From: Litoditis marina
Taxonomy: Eukaryota; Nematoda; Chromadorea; Rhabditida; Rhabditidae
Length of the DNA: 64,000 nt
Assembly (NCBI GenBank): GCA_964036275.1
Contig: OZ038434.1
Span: 27,327,511-27,391,510, forward strand
Reading direction: 5' to 3'
Below are positions 1-12,195 of the stretch, in pieces. Under the pieces are notes generated by a model. The model saw nothing but the letters and a program-made list of their open reading frames with translations, was not told the DNA's origin and made no database searches. Made by a program: the position numbers and the translations under genes. Numbering within the stretch: position 1 is the stretch's first letter; each line of letters begins with the position of its first letter.

Positions 1-732
1 TACGATTCTGAATATGATCTTTGTACTTAGTTGCGTAACTCGCCTGAAGTTCGAAGGTATAACTGAGGTGAATGCGAAAATCGAACGTTCACTGTGGATT
101 GTGGGCGCATGTAACTTCCTACTGCAGCTTCTACAAACTGTTAACCAGGTCGGTCACGTTAACCAAACTCCCCACACACTATTGACATCTACAGCGAAAA
201 AACGTGGAAACGTACAAAGGTACACAACTAACGGACATACATAATTCATCAGTGTTTTCAACGTCTTGATATGTGAACTACATGTTTACAAAAGTGTAAG
301 TCCATCAAATGGTTTTGGTCCACGGCCCTCTATCTAACATTCTCCAGTTCCGTTACGATCCTTACGTTTCGATCCGAACGAGAGTCGGTAGACTCATAAA
401 GTAAGCTCTCTTTGCAATGAATGGTGTATGTTGCCCTCTCCTATCCCGATGTGTTTGTAGTTTGATCTTTTTTCGCTTGGAATTGGTTATTGGTGAGATT
501 TGGTCATTCCCTTGTTCAGATTCTTTTCTACTACCTCGCAAATTCGGACGAAAGTGATGAAAAGTACTATTGGCTCGGAGTTCAGTTTCGCTACAATTTC
601 GTCGTGGTCGATTTGATGTCGCTAACTCCTCCATGGATCCTGGTTGTCGTGAACGAGAAAATACGCAGAGCCGTATTCTCGAAAAGTTCATCTCCCGTTG
701 AAACTCTCACCATTCAACAGACATCCAGATAG
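1..732 (+). CDS. Srg-family chemoreceptor, 3' end only
   Basis: This is the last part of a seven-transmembrane nematode chemoreceptor that would act in sensory neuron membranes. Visible exons are 1-148 (cut by the window edge) and 520-732. The intron has a GT donor at 149 and a TTCAG acceptor ending at 519, and both exons meet in phase 0. The last exon encodes the typical Srg end: a helix with VVVDLMSLTPPWILVVVN, then a basic KIRRAVF tail. The protein closely resembles the last two exons of the complete gene at 1760-5424, so the two are tandem paralogs. Family assignment comes from the TM6-TM7 pattern and the paralog; ligand unknown. Confidence 0.85.
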
Positions 733-782
733 AATTGATTGGAATTCTGAAGAACAAAATGACGTCTCCATGTTCTCTACAA

Positions 783-891
783 GGGTTGTTAATCGAGTTC
801 AAAATTTCTGGTGAAAAAAAAAACAAGTTTCCGAGTTTGGCCAAAAACCGAGTTTTGGAGTCTCGAGTTTTGAGTTCAACTTTAATAACCC
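783..891. mobile_element. Short relic of the TTTCGAG-rich hAT-like element
   Basis: The segment starts GGGTTGTTAATCGAG and ends TTAATAACCC, the same terminal inverted repeats as the large element at 36416-37047. The inside has only a few GAGTTT words, so it is a short or decayed copy. No matching target duplication was seen. Confidence 0.6.
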
Positions 892-1759
892 TACTTTCGT
901 TTCCTCAATTTTGAAGATGTGTAACGCTTAATTCAGAATATCAGTGCAAATGAATTTCGCTGTACTTTCTATTGAACACTTTCTGTTCTTGCAGAACACC
1001 TGCAAGAAACAAATATACTCATGTTGCGGGCGTAATAGAATACATTAACGAGAACATTCCCGTTACCTTAATTCACACTTTCTAGTAATAATGGAACGGG
1101 CTGCGTCAAATAAATGGTAATTGTCACGTTAAATGCCACCTGGTGAAAAGTTTACTCGAACATACTCATTACTCTTACTACATTACGAATACTATATGTT
1201 GTCTGGTGCAATAACTTTAGCTTCCTCTCCAAGTTATTCTAGAGTGAGAGCTCATCACTGTTGTTTTAAAATGCTGCGTCGTCATGTTTTGTTTAATTTT
1301 GTGTATTCTATACGTGAATGTGAATGAGCAAATAAATCAGGAATAACAATCAAAAAACTTCTGAGCCATGAACGCTCTTCCAGTTTCATAATGTTTGCCT
1401 GAACGCATTTCAGTCAAAGTTTACCACATTCATGTTTTACAGTGATGTGGTCTACTACAGAAATAGACGAAATGAACTATGAAATCATGAACATCCAGAA
1501 TTTCATCAAAATTCTATTTTGTATTAACGTATTCAGCCGATGAAAACACGTGAAATTAATTAATTTCACAAAAAAACATTATGTACTTTCTCATATTAAA
1601 CCCGCAAAAATGTAATCGTTTGATTATCTCTTTTTGTGTAACTGTTCCATAGAACGTTATTCATCCGGAAACAAGCTTTTTTTGTTTTTAATTTAACTGG
1701 AACTATCTATTTGTGTCACGGTGAAGTTTGTAAAACTGACCATTTCAATTCGGACCTCC
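892..1759. other. Intergenic, no gene recognised
   Basis: AT-rich spacer between the two tandem receptor genes. No exon with paired splice sites and no RNA gene was recognised. It presumably holds the promoter of the next receptor gene, but no clear promoter element could be picked out. Confidence 0.5.
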
Positions 1760-4700
1760 ATGCTCGACTGGGTGTGGTTGACGTACAGCGATTTTCTCTC
1801 GTCTGGCGGAGTTTATCCAATCTTACCTGGCCACAGAAATTTTACCTCGGACATAACTCATTTCAACAAAGAAGCACTAGAAGGACCAAGTTTTGTGGAG
1901 AATGAAAACTTCATTCCGTATCTCATTTCAGCGATAGCAGGTAAAGTGGGTGCCAAATTTATAAATTTCTGTCTATCGCCAAAATCGAAAATTAGAGATA
2001 ATGATTCGTATCAGGACGGTAACCACTGCAACATTATAATACAAAGAGCAAACTCTTCCATCGAAGGCATGTGTGTGTACACAGCGGAAAGTGATATATA
2101 CAGTACGCTTTCGTCTCTCCGTGGGCGACGACTGTCTAGCACGTGCTCTTTTCATTAACGTTGCAGTAGTATGCTAAGTTAGTACTAAAAGTATATTGAA
2201 CAGTCACGTAAAGTTAGCATTCTAACGAGGCATCACGCGCACTTTGTCAGTGCACATTTTGAGTTCTGCTGTGTTTCACGTGTTTTCAGTGACTATACAA
2301 TTGACTAGAAGTATAGCTTGATTACACTGGAGAGATAACCTGTTACGATGGTTTAGTTACTCCATAAAGATTTTCCCTTCAACGATGACCGAACAACAAA
2401 CTCTATTTAATAATCGCAGAGTGATGAATCAACAAACTGGCATAGAAATTATGGAAACCAAACTACTGTATACAATTCCAGCAGTTGCATCATTTTCTCT
2501 CTACATTATGATCATCTCTGTCATAAAAAGTTCGGAACTATCATCCCAGCCATTTTTCCGGCATTTCGTTGTAGAAGCGTGTATGGTAAGTGGGAATCAA
2601 GGTTTTCAACCTCCACCTTCTACTATAAATATGAATGAACAGTTAAAGTTACGGAAAGACAATAGAAATTTGTGTTGTACAATATAACTCATTATGTAGA
2701 GCATATTCCAATCACAGTTACTCGGACACGCTTTCAAAGTACGATTTGAGAAAAATCCAGCTCGTTCAAATCACGGGAATTGGTTCTCACTACAAACCTG
2801 AAAGCAAACTTTGGTTTCGCCTTGATTTGTGAATCGGGCGAAGGTATGAGGATGATTTTATACAATTTCATCACTCTTGAGACGTTGACGTTTCAAGATA
2901 GGACACTGAATTTGACTTGAAAATATACAATTTTCTAGAACATGCTGGAAGTGTTGGACGATTGGTTAATCGCTCGACTACCAAATCTTACAATTTGTCG
3001 GTCGTGCCTGGTCTACATGCCTCTCGGATTTCATCTAACATTCTTTTATTTTCTTGGAGCTTTTTTGAAAGTTTGGCAACTTTTCTCTTTCCTTATAATG
3101 GGATTCAACAGATGGACTGCGATTTATTTTCCCATGAGCTATGATAAGGTTCGTCACGGTGCTATGATAACTACATTATGGTATTGACAAAGTAATTGTG
3201 CTCATAAATGACTTTCTCAACAAGCCGTTACATAACTTCGTGTTATTCATTTTTGGCTGTTAACAGTAATATATTACCTTGTTCCCAAACGGTTTACTCA
3301 GCAATCGTGTCCTTTTTGTTTTACGAATTTTACCCCCCCCCCCCCTTTTTTTCGATTTTGGCTATTAAAAAGACAATACGATTCCATTCTTGCTCCAATG
3401 TATAACACGAACATCCATCAAACTTGTTGAAGGAGAGCGAGTATTTTCCGCAAAGAATGGGCTTCGAAGAACGCTAAGCGCATCTGCGTATCTTTGACCT
3501 ACCCACTACCTTATCTGCCGACGAACACTTTAATCCTCAGTTCATAACTGTAATGTAGATGTAGACCGGTGCTTATTGATTCATTACCACCTGACTTTTC
3601 GTTTTAAACCACACATACAATTACCTCTCACTACTCAGTATATCACAGTTTTAGTTTTAGTTTGATCTTGTAAAAAACAATTTGATTCTTTCAAACAGAC
3701 CAAAACGTTCAAAATACGGGAACAGAACCGAATAAAACAAAAGATGAATTACGTTATGAACTGTGCATGAAAACTGCACATAAGCAGTATTATGTTCGGT
3801 AAAAGGTGGATAATAATGCTTGCAGCTGTGGCGCAAGCTTCTTCCCATTTCCTGGTTTGCTGTTTCTGTGATATCGCTCGGATTTACTTGGTATATTCTT
3901 CCATCACAAGCATATTTTCGATTATACGCCGTCGGCGAAGGATCGAACATGGACTATACGAAACCATTCAGTCAGGTAACTGCAATTTAAGATATATGGT
4001 GCTATAGTTGTGGCTCGAAGAAAGACGGGGGTATACTGTATATCTCTCTTTGTGCTGTATGAGAACAAATGAACAGGATTCGTCAACACTCAACAGTGTT
4101 GCTATGCGCCTAGTTAGGATAGTGCTTACCGATCGCGTCCCCAAACGTTTTGACCCTATTCGAGTCTCACATGGTGCGGATATTTTATAAATTTGGTACG
4201 TGTTCTAGAAATAAGGCTGATACCTAAGCCAATCGAACTACAAACACAGCTGTACTTGCGAAGTAGTCACACGGGACATTCCCACTTAACTTTTTCCGAA
4301 TATTACCCGTTCCAATTTAGTATAGGGTAACACCTGAGTTGTGATTTGGTCTGCATTTGGAGCACAGTTGTTGCAGTACGACGCGAGCAACCTACAAACA
4401 CGCCGGGTCAAACTGAATGTACCAACTTCACCCGCTCGCATCTGAACGATCCCTGCAACACGAATTGGAGAATTTGTTTACTTTGAACACAAATTGCACA
4501 GATGAAATTGTTGTTACAGTTTCGTCTGAGTACCCACACGTTCTATGCAGCCGTCTCTTCTACCACCCTCAATATGATCTTTGTACTCAGCTGCGTACAT
4601 CGCCTCAAGTTCGAAGATACCACAGAAGTCAATGGAAAAATACAGCGATCGCTGTGGATTGTGGGGGCATGTAACTTTGTATTGCAGCTCTTACAAACTA

Positions 4701-5424
4701 TCAACCAGGTGGGAAAAGAAAATTTTGATGAAGAAATCAAAGTTTCGCTGTAGTTTTATCTCGATATAATAACTATGATTCATAACGACTATTATCATAA
4801 AGCCAACGGATCACACTACGAACAACGCGATATCGGGCAATGAATCGTATAGACTTGCTCAGGGAACGGGAAGCCCTATAGGATTAGAAATAGTCTATGA
4901 TCAGTTCTACCCAGAAGAATAGTTATGAAGCACGCATAAGGTTTTGATTTGAAGCAGTTATATGCGGTGTACTATTCTATCGTCTTCGTAGTTTGATCAG
5001 GATGCTTTTCAAGTTTACGGCAGGGGTGAGATCAAACTACAACGCCTATTCGGTCCCTTCGTTTACAAAATGGCGAGAAAATATATTGTTTGCGGAATTA
5101 TGATGTCAATTTGTGATATTTGATAACAATAGTAGTAATCACACACATGTTATCAATGAATATCCACGGAATTACCTTTAGAACCTGAAGATTATTTCAT
5201 TTCAGGTTCTTTTCTACTATCTGGCCAACTCAGAGGAGTCCAAGGATAAGTACTTCTGGCTCGGAATGCTGTTTCGCTACAATTTCGTCGTAGTCGATAT
5301 GATATCACTTACCCCTCCATGGATTCTGGTCATCGTGAACGGAAGAATACGAAAAGCTGTCTTTCAGAAAAAAAGCTCCGGCGCAGACGCCGTGACGTTT
5401 TTACAAACGAACACGTTGCGTTGA
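1760..5424 (+). CDS. Srg-family chemoreceptor, complete, six exons
   Basis: Exons 1760-1940, 2482-2585, 2939-3148, 3826-3975, 4520-4708 and 5206-5424 give 1053 nt, 350 residues, with all phases consistent (1,0,0,0,0). The start ATG begins MLDWVW and is the position matched in the paralog at 22547. The N-terminal half holds an extracellular segment and TM1; exon 3 has a helix ending in FNRWTAIYFPMSY, the Srg TM3 signature; exon 4 starts LWRK and contains TM4 with WYILPSQAYF; exon 6 has SLTPPWILVIVN and a basic tail. Exon 4 is open in other frames, but only the phase-0 frame aligns with the paralog. Exon 2 has a CAGCAG double acceptor at 2479-2484. A sensory GPCR is expected. Confidence 0.9.
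2040..2320. repeat. Repeat remnants inside intron 1
   Basis: Two repeat pieces lie in the first intron of the receptor gene. About 2065-2145 matches, in reverse, the non-tRNA half of the tRNA-derived repeat near 15150-15230 (shared words ACAGCGGAAAGTG and ACAGTACGC). About 2195-2315 is a copy of the dispersed element whose left end reads GAATAGTCACGTGAAGTTAG, also seen at 9560, 14230, 16140, 24130, 36330 and 54225. Confidence 0.6.
4985..5042. repeat. Inverted pair of the GTAGTTTGATC motif
   Basis: GTAGTTTGATC in the plus direction and GATCAAACTAC in the minus direction face each other about 35 bp apart, in the last intron of the receptor gene. This word recurs throughout the window (see findings). 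Confidence 0.6.
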
Positions 5425-5649
5425 ACTCACCTACAGGGTTGATTTCAAGTAAACGAGGCATTTCGCACCATTCCGCTGTGTTTGTAGTTTGATCATATTG
5501 CTTCCGGTAGAATCAAGATAAGATTCAATTAATTGATCGCCCTCCTCTTCGAATCGGACTCCCAATTAAATACAATTACTTTGTCTAAGAACAGCTGGGG
5601 TGGAATCGCTTAATATATGTCTGCCACTATTGTAGAAAACGAAAAAGTG

Positions 5650-5763
5650 AAATTTACGCGCCTTTCGAATCAAAGAATTCGAAAGGGCGGCGCTTAGTTT
5701 AAGCGCGGCGGGACCCAAATGCGGTCCGCCGCAAGTAGTCCTTTGACACAGTAATTGAAAAAT
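5650..5763. repeat. Palindromic GC-rich element
   Basis: The sequence contains CTTTCGAATCAAAGAATTCGAAAG, a near-perfect hairpin, followed by GGCGGCGCTTAG and GCGGCGGGACC with a facing GGTCCGCCGC. A near-identical copy lies at 52310-52421 and starts exactly at the junction of the duplicated block. No coding capacity was seen. Confidence 0.75.
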
Positions 5764-6059
5764 CGCGCGGAGCGCGAAGCGCTCTGCGTGAGTTGTCTTT
5801 GGTTTGGCCATTGCGGACTCGTTTTTTCCTTTTAATTAACAAAAATCTTCAAACATATTCTTTTTTTGAAAACTAAAAGAAGAGAACGTTAGAGAATCAC
5901 GAATTGAACATTGTGTGAAAATTTCAGCCAAATCGGATTATTTTCGCCTGAGTTATGGTTTCGTGTCGTTGTTGAAAAGTTCCGCCGTAATTCGTCCCTC
6001 GTCACTCGTCCCTCCTCCCTCCTCCCTCGTCCCTCACGGAATTCTGTCCGCATCGTAGT

Positions 6060-6479
6060 GGAAAAACTACTGAACCAATTCGGCTGAAATTTGAAACATC
6101 TATTCTATGGCAAAAGTTAGCTCGTCGCGCCAAGTATGAAATGTATAAGTAATCTCTGGCGCCGGGCGCGGGCGCCAATAGGCGCCAAAAACGACTATTG
6201 GAAAAACTATCGAACCGATTTAGCTGTAATTTGAAACATGAGTTATAATGCAAAATTTAGGCCGTCGCGCCAAATATGAGATGTATACATCATCATTGGC
6301 GCCCGGCGCTGGCGCCAATAGGCGCCAAAAACCACTATTGGAAAAACTACCGAACCGATTTAGCTGAAATTTGAAACATGAGTTATAATGCAAAAGTTAG
6401 CCCGTCGCGCCAAATATGAGATGAATACATCATCATTGGCGCCCGGCGCTGGCGCCAATAGGCGCCAAAAACGGCAAAA
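6060..6479. repeat. 140-bp tandem repeat, three units
   Basis: Units begin at 6060, 6200 and 6340 with GGAAAAACTA and continue through GAAATTTGAAACAT, CGTCGCGCCAA and a cluster of GGCGCC palindromes. Spacing is exactly 140 bp. The first unit has diverged most. A CCTCCCT run lies just upstream at 6008-6030. Confidence 0.9.
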
Positions 6480-7135
6480 CACTATTTATCGTCAACTAAA
6501 ATGTTGAACACTAATAGAAATTTAATAATTTGGTGGAAAGTGTGAAAGTCTTTTTCCAAAACTGAAATTTTTTTCTGGCGCTCGAACCAGGCGCCAGATG
6601 GCGCCAAAACCCAAACTCACGACAGCGTCAATGGAATCGTCTGAAATTCGGTACACTAAATAACTATCACATGGCAAGTAAGATGCTCATTCTGAAAATC
6701 AAAAAAGTTCTGTTGACACTGTGCGCTGGCGCCAATTGGCGCCAAAGTTGGAGAAGTATCAGTTATCGTCAATCAAACTGTGTCAAGTTAACATATATTG
6801 AATATTCCAATGTGAAATAAAGCTCCACAAATTCAAAATCAAATTTTATCGTCTGGCTCGGAATAGACGCCAAATGGCGCCAAAACAAAAACACACGAAA
6901 CTTACAATTGAATAGTTTGAATATTGCTCCAATCAGTAATTGACACATGAAGTGTGTACTGGTAGCTCGAAAACCTAGAAAATTTCGTTTCGTTCTGGCG
7001 CCAGACGCGTGTGTCAATTGACGCAGGAAGGAAAAAAAAGTTTCAACGAAGGTTTTTGATGTGGTATTAAAAACAATGGCTATATTGTAAGTGAGTTGGT
7101 GTATCTAATTGTAGATTTGTCAATGGCGCCAATCC
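6480..7135. repeat. Degenerate GGCGCC-rich tail
   Basis: The GGCGCC pairs spaced by about 6-8 bp continue here (near 6580, 6730, 6870, 6995 and 7125) in unique-looking AT-rich sequence. This looks like decayed further units of the tandem repeat or separate copies of the same hairpin. No gene was seen. Confidence 0.6.
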
Positions 7136-7382
7136 CCATCGCTTATCGCCGCTAAAAGCGGCGTACATGTCAATCGGTAAGTTTAGCGTTTTTGTTCAGT
7201 TGTTGATAGTCACAGAGCCAGTAACCTGCGTTATATTACAACATCAGCAATTTTATGGTCTGAATTCGGCTTCGTGCACACACAAAACTGAGATTTCCAT
7301 AATAATATAATGAGTTCACAAGATCCACTCTGTGAATAGGCAACATATGAAGTTGTAGGAGTACAACTAGCAAAAAAAGGAC

Positions 7383-7755
7383 AATTAGTAAAAAGTGGGG
7401 GAACCAACAAATGTGTGAGTTGTGTTTGGTTCGACCTCGATATCAGCAAAAAGTGAACGATACGAATTGCTGTGATACTGTAGCAGAAGTATTCTGCAAA
7501 AATAGAACAATACAAATGTTGCACAATGGTTCACAACGCACGCATGTCCCCACAGTACACATGAAATACCCTTCGGCAATTTCTGAAATATCATGCGGGC
7601 TTCGTGAACCATTGTGCAACATTTGTATTGTTCTATTTTTGCAGAATACTTCTGCTACAGTATCACAGCAATTCGTATCGTTCACTTTTTGCTGATATCG
7701 AGGTCGAACCAAACACAACTCACACATTTGTTGGTTCCCCCACTTTTTACTAATT
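7383..7755. repeat. Perfect foldback, 152-bp arms, 69-bp spacer
   Basis: Bases 7383-7534 are the exact reverse complement of 7604-7755 with no gap: each base pairs with the one at 15138 minus its coordinate. The open frames on both strands are mirror images of each other and are not genes. It could be a foldback transposon, a recent inverted duplication or a hairpin RNA source. Confidence 0.95.
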
Positions 7756-9559
7756 TTGATTAGTTTCTCACCTTTAACACGTTAACAGTTCGAACCATAT
7801 CGGTTTTTGACGTGTATAATTGTTAGAAATTGAACCATACTGGTTTTCTATTGAATATTTGTACTGTTTCCCACTTTGTCATGCAATATGTTCATCATTT
7901 TAGAAAGTTAATGATAGAACTACTAAAAATTTGACTGAAAGTTCACATTATCTGTCATGATAAGCAGTTCTTCGTCAATCATGTACAAACATTGTTTATT
8001 CTTTCATCCATTAACTTTCAAAAAGAAAGGAAAACTATAAGAACAAACTGAATAAATACGTAACAAAACTAGAACCCATTTTAACACCAAGAAGATGCCC
8101 TGGAACTTTTCTCACTGAACTTCGTAACTTTGTTCAACAAACACATTCGAAATCGCGCTAACAAACACATTTTTCAAATGTTCAATCGTTTGCTGACGAT
8201 TTTTTAGATCCACATTTTCGTTAAGGCACCGTAGCAAAGTCTCATAAAATGGTCACCTTTGAGCTGAACTATCTGGTCACCACCTCGCGTAGGTTTAGCT
8301 CTGAAAACCGCTGCAACTTAAAATACCGGACTCGGCAATTTTGTAACTTAAAATATCGGGGTCAGCCAGATGTCGCATGTACTGTTTGAAATTCATAAGG
8401 AGATGCAGGCTAATTCGACACCAGTATTTAAGCCTGCATCTTCTCCGGTATTTTAAGCTGCTAGCGTTTTCACAGTAGTCACCTGCACCATGCTTATACA
8501 AAGAAAGTTGGCAATTATGTGACATAATTGGGGAGCAATTTAAAGAACTTTTTGTGCGATAAAATAGGCATTGAGAAATGGCCAGAAAAAATGGTCGGAT
8601 ATTCCTGTTTTTAGTTTTGGGAGGCATGTTCAGATGACTGGCTGCTTGTGAGCGCCGCGCCACCTGCCGCAGTTAAGTTCGATATCCAGCTTATGCAACA
8701 GTTTCGATTAGGCTGGTCGCGGTTGGAAACTTTCCAACATAATTGACTCCGCCCACTGAAATCTACTGTAACTGGCTACTATCGATGGTTGAAACGAACT
8801 ATATTATTTTTGAAATTAGTGAGTCAGCCATTGTACTTTGGCAGGAAGTTGAAGATATGGCACCTTTCAGACTCAATGTGTAAGCTTAATCTAAAATCGT
8901 TATCGTATTATCAGAATTAATAAGTGTTGGAAAACAGCAATGAAGCGGTCCAAACTTATTTTGTGATTCGGAAACACAAACAAAATATGTGATTTTATAA
9001 ATGATTTGGAAACACAGAAAAAGTTCCTACAACAAGAGTGTATTATCCATCATGATGACTTCTATAAAGTAAATGGACCAAAATCAACTGACAAGAAGTT
9101 ACTACTACAAAGATCGGTGACATGTATGATGCTCACCGCCTCGTCACAAAGCGACGTGAATGAATAAATATGTAGGTAACAAAAATACCGGATATGTGGT
9201 TTCCAGTAGACAGTTTACATGAAGTTTGTCTCGATCATCTCTTTTCGAGGGATACGTTTTTTTTAAATTTTAGCTATTAGTATGATTATCAAGCAAAACC
9301 ACACGGCAGCCCAGCAGCACACACAATTTTACGTAATTTTATCACGGCCTGCAAAGTCAAGAAATTAGAACTCGAAGTTAATTTTATAGAAAGACGCGAA
9401 ATCTTTATCCGGATTACACTAACGATTTTTCGCAAAAGATCAAACTACAAACACCTCAAGTCGATTTGTTGACGTTAAATTCCACTGAAACTGAACGAAA
9501 AGCGGAAACGGTGTAAGTCAACTAAAAATTTTGAGAAGTTATCAATAAGGTTTGGAGAT

Positions 9560-9685
9560 ATACTACAAGTACATTGAATAGTCACGTGAAGTTAGCATTC
9601 TAAAGAGGAAACGTGCCTTTTGTCATTACACGTTCTGCTGTGTTTATTATGTTTTGCGTGAATGTGCAATTGACTAACAGTATAA
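9560..9685. mobile_element. CACGTGAAGTTAG-family MITE copy
   Basis: Starts near CATTGAATAGTCACGTGAAG and ends near GCAATTGACTAACAGTATAA. The two ends are imperfect inverted repeats, as in the other copies. Its right end reaches the 3' end of the PPxY gene at 9688. Confidence 0.6.
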
Positions 9686-9687
9686 CT

Positions 9688-10179
9688 CTATTGACTAGGG
9701 AACAAATAACATTCAACACCGCCTTGAGTGGAGCGATTTTCCGATGTGTGCCCGTTTGCTGGTGTAGATAACACAGGTGATGTTTCATTCAGTCCGATAA
9801 CTGACAAGGACGTGGTTTCATCATTCCTATTCACAAAAGAGTATGCAGGTGGAGGGGTTACTGTAGCAAGACAGGCTGCTGTGTACTGCGAAATATCCTC
9901 TATTTTGAGGAGAACTGGCTCGTGAGACCCCAATGTGTCAGTAGCAAATATGTACTGTAGAGAAGTATCTGTGGGAACGGTTACTGTAGCTGTATATTGT
10001 TCTGAGACAAAATCAGCTGTGTACTCGGGAAGTTCATAGATTGGAACGGTCACTGTAGCGCAAGATTCTGATGTCTCAGCGACTGATGTGAGTTCGGTAG
10101 GGGTCTCGATAGGAATAGTTACTGTAGCGCAATATTGCGCTGTGTCAGCTTCAGATGTGTATCGCGGATGAGCCTGCAT
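9688..10179 (-). CDS. PPxY/Thr-rich repeat protein, single open frame
   Basis: 163 residues from ATG at 10179. The protein is a chain of roughly 25-residue repeats whose core reads CATVTIP or ATVTVP followed by a P-x-YT-type motif (HPRYTS, LPEYTA). It ends with ATVTPPPAYS, which contains the WW-domain ligand motif PPAY. No signal peptide is seen. The two relatives at 11568-12195 and 16881-17859 add a C-terminal membrane helix in a second exon. Here the frame closes at GVECYLFPSQ; where the relatives have a GTAATT donor this gene has GTTATT, and no membrane exon was found downstream. It may be a soluble member, or it may have lost that exon. Function unknown. Confidence 0.55.
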   Translation of the reverse strand: MQAHPRYTSEADTAQYCATVTIPIETPTELTSVAETSESCATVTVPIYELPEYTADFVSEQYTATVTVPTDTSLQYIFATDTLGSHEPVLLKIEDISQYTAACLATVTPPPAYSFVNRNDETTSLSVIGLNETSPVLSTPANGHTSENRSTQGGVECYLFPSQ

Positions 10180-11567
10180 GGTAAGATTACTTTAGCGCGA
10201 ATTGTAATGTATTAGCGATAGTTGTATATCCGAGACGGAACTTTCACGTATTGCTCCTAATGAATGATTCAATCTGTCATTACAAACGCTGTTGAAGGTC
10301 CTGCCACGTGGTTGTCATCAATACAAATATCTAGAACAAAAAAAAAACGTTCCATGTGATGTAGTTGAGAATTAATGACTTAGTTTCGGATATCAGAAGG
10401 TATTAAAAAATTATGCCACCCATGTATCGACCAGGAATAACTATTGATCATGATGATCTGGTGGAGTGGTTAGGTCTGGAGAGGCAATTTTGAAAAATCG
10501 ATCAATTCGAGATCCAATTAAGTTTAGTAAATCTAACAGTTTCCAATCAAATTCTCTCCGGTTTATCAGAGGGAAATTCAATTCGATTCCAGTTGATATC
10601 AGATTCCAGTCTTTCACGGGTTCTCAAACGTTAACAAATTCAATTCAATATAATTTTTGGATAGTATCATGTAAAATTAAAAATGCGAGTTACAAACCAA
10701 TAGTAAAAATCGAATAGCAAAATTGTTCAACCGAACAGGAAAACTCTTTACTGGACTCGTTAATCCTTAAAATACTCTTTCATCTGTCAAGCTTTTCATG
10801 GTTTTGCTTTGATTTTCTTAGCCTACATTTTTCATGCATAGTTTAAATCGAATGTTTCCTTCAAGGAGATAAAATACGTATGTGATGAAATAATCGAAAA
10901 ATACGGCGTTAGCTTCTATTACCAGATAGTTTCAACCAGTTTATGCTCTTCGAACACTCCTCATCAAAACAGATCCAATTTTTGTACACAGTCTTTTTTA
11001 TATTTATCACGCGGATGAATTAGCTAAAGTATTTTCAGAATTCGGTAGGATAAGAACTTGCAGCAGAAACCGTGAACCTCATCTCTAATGAACTCGAATG
11101 GTTATTCTCCATTCAGTTACAAAAAACGGAGTATGATTATAGTACACTCAATTCAGAAAATATCAGAGGATGCTGATACGATGTATACTTTCATGGTAGT
11201 TTTTGTTTGAATTTTATTCTGAAAACTTCACGACCGTTGTGAGCGAGCGGACTTTTTGTTACTGGTGTGGATACCTTCTGTCATTACTTTTAATAGGTAT
11301 AAGTATTGATGCAGGAGTATGTGTTTTGTTGAATAATAATTCTTCGGATTTGAACGAAATCAGAAAACTGTTTAAGTATGTATATATAGTATTATCAGTT
11401 TTCGATTCAAGTGTTTAATGTCAGTACGATGAGTCATTGAGTTCAGCCGTTCATTGATTCACACAAACACTTTGAAAAGATTACATAATTTCGGAGCTGT
11501 CATTTAGAAACTTGTACGTTTAAGAACAAAATTCAGTTTGTCGACTATGATCGTGAATGAAACAAAC

Positions 11568-12195
11568 TTAACCTGGAAAACATTTGCCTTTCATACACGC
11601 AACAACAAAGTAGATCGCTCCTAGCAATATGGGGGAGAAAACGAAGACAAAGGTACACCAGACGCCAGCTTTGGATGGAGCGAGGTCTGCAAAAAACGAA
11701 GTTCAACACAAATTCCAACATAGATACAAATATTTGTTATAGTACACGATTTCAGACTACAAACACAGCCAGACGAAGTTTGCCACTCAATAACTGCGGA
11801 AAAATGATAAAATGCTATTAAGTGTAATTGAAATTACCTCTGAGACTTCTTTCCATGGACCGAAGGATTGTTGCTTGTCTACTGACTGTATATGTTCGCA
11901 TGTTGCTGTTGCCTTCGATAGAGTATGGTGGTGGCAGGCTTACTGTGGCGCGCGTTCGCGATGTGTAAGACTTGTAACACGGAGGAGCGTCAATGGACAG
12001 GGTTAATAACGTGTGAAGTTCTGCTGTGTTATCGATAGTGGTGTATTTAGGAGGTGCACCGTTTGGAAAGGTCACGGTGGCAGAAGATTGTGCGGTGTTA
12101 GCGTCAGAAGTATACAGCGGAGAAGCCTCATCGGGAAGGGTTACTGTAGTGTGAAGTTGTGATGTGACAGCTGTGTATTCGGGAAGGGTATCCAT
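11568..12195 (-). CDS. PPxY-repeat protein with C-terminal membrane helix
   Basis: Exons 12195-11838 and 11686-11568 (phase 1 junction, 477 nt, 158 residues). The cytosolic-looking part repeats a unit of about 26 residues: LPEYTA, SPLYTSDANTAQ, APPKYTT, APPCYKS and LPPPYS, each alternating with ATVTLP-like strands. Three of these are true PPxY motifs (PPKY, PPCY, PPPY), known ligands of WW domains such as those in Nedd4-type ubiquitin ligases. Exon 2 encodes a hydrophobic helix around FVFSPILLGAIYFVVA and a short tail MKGKCFPG. There is no N-terminal signal, so a tail-anchored or type III membrane protein is likely. A copy with few changes lies at 56340-56967. Role inferred from motifs only. 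Confidence 0.75.

Noticed and set aside
7411..7727. Two opposite open frames with identical first 41 residues
   Set aside because: They are the two arms of the perfect foldback read in each direction.
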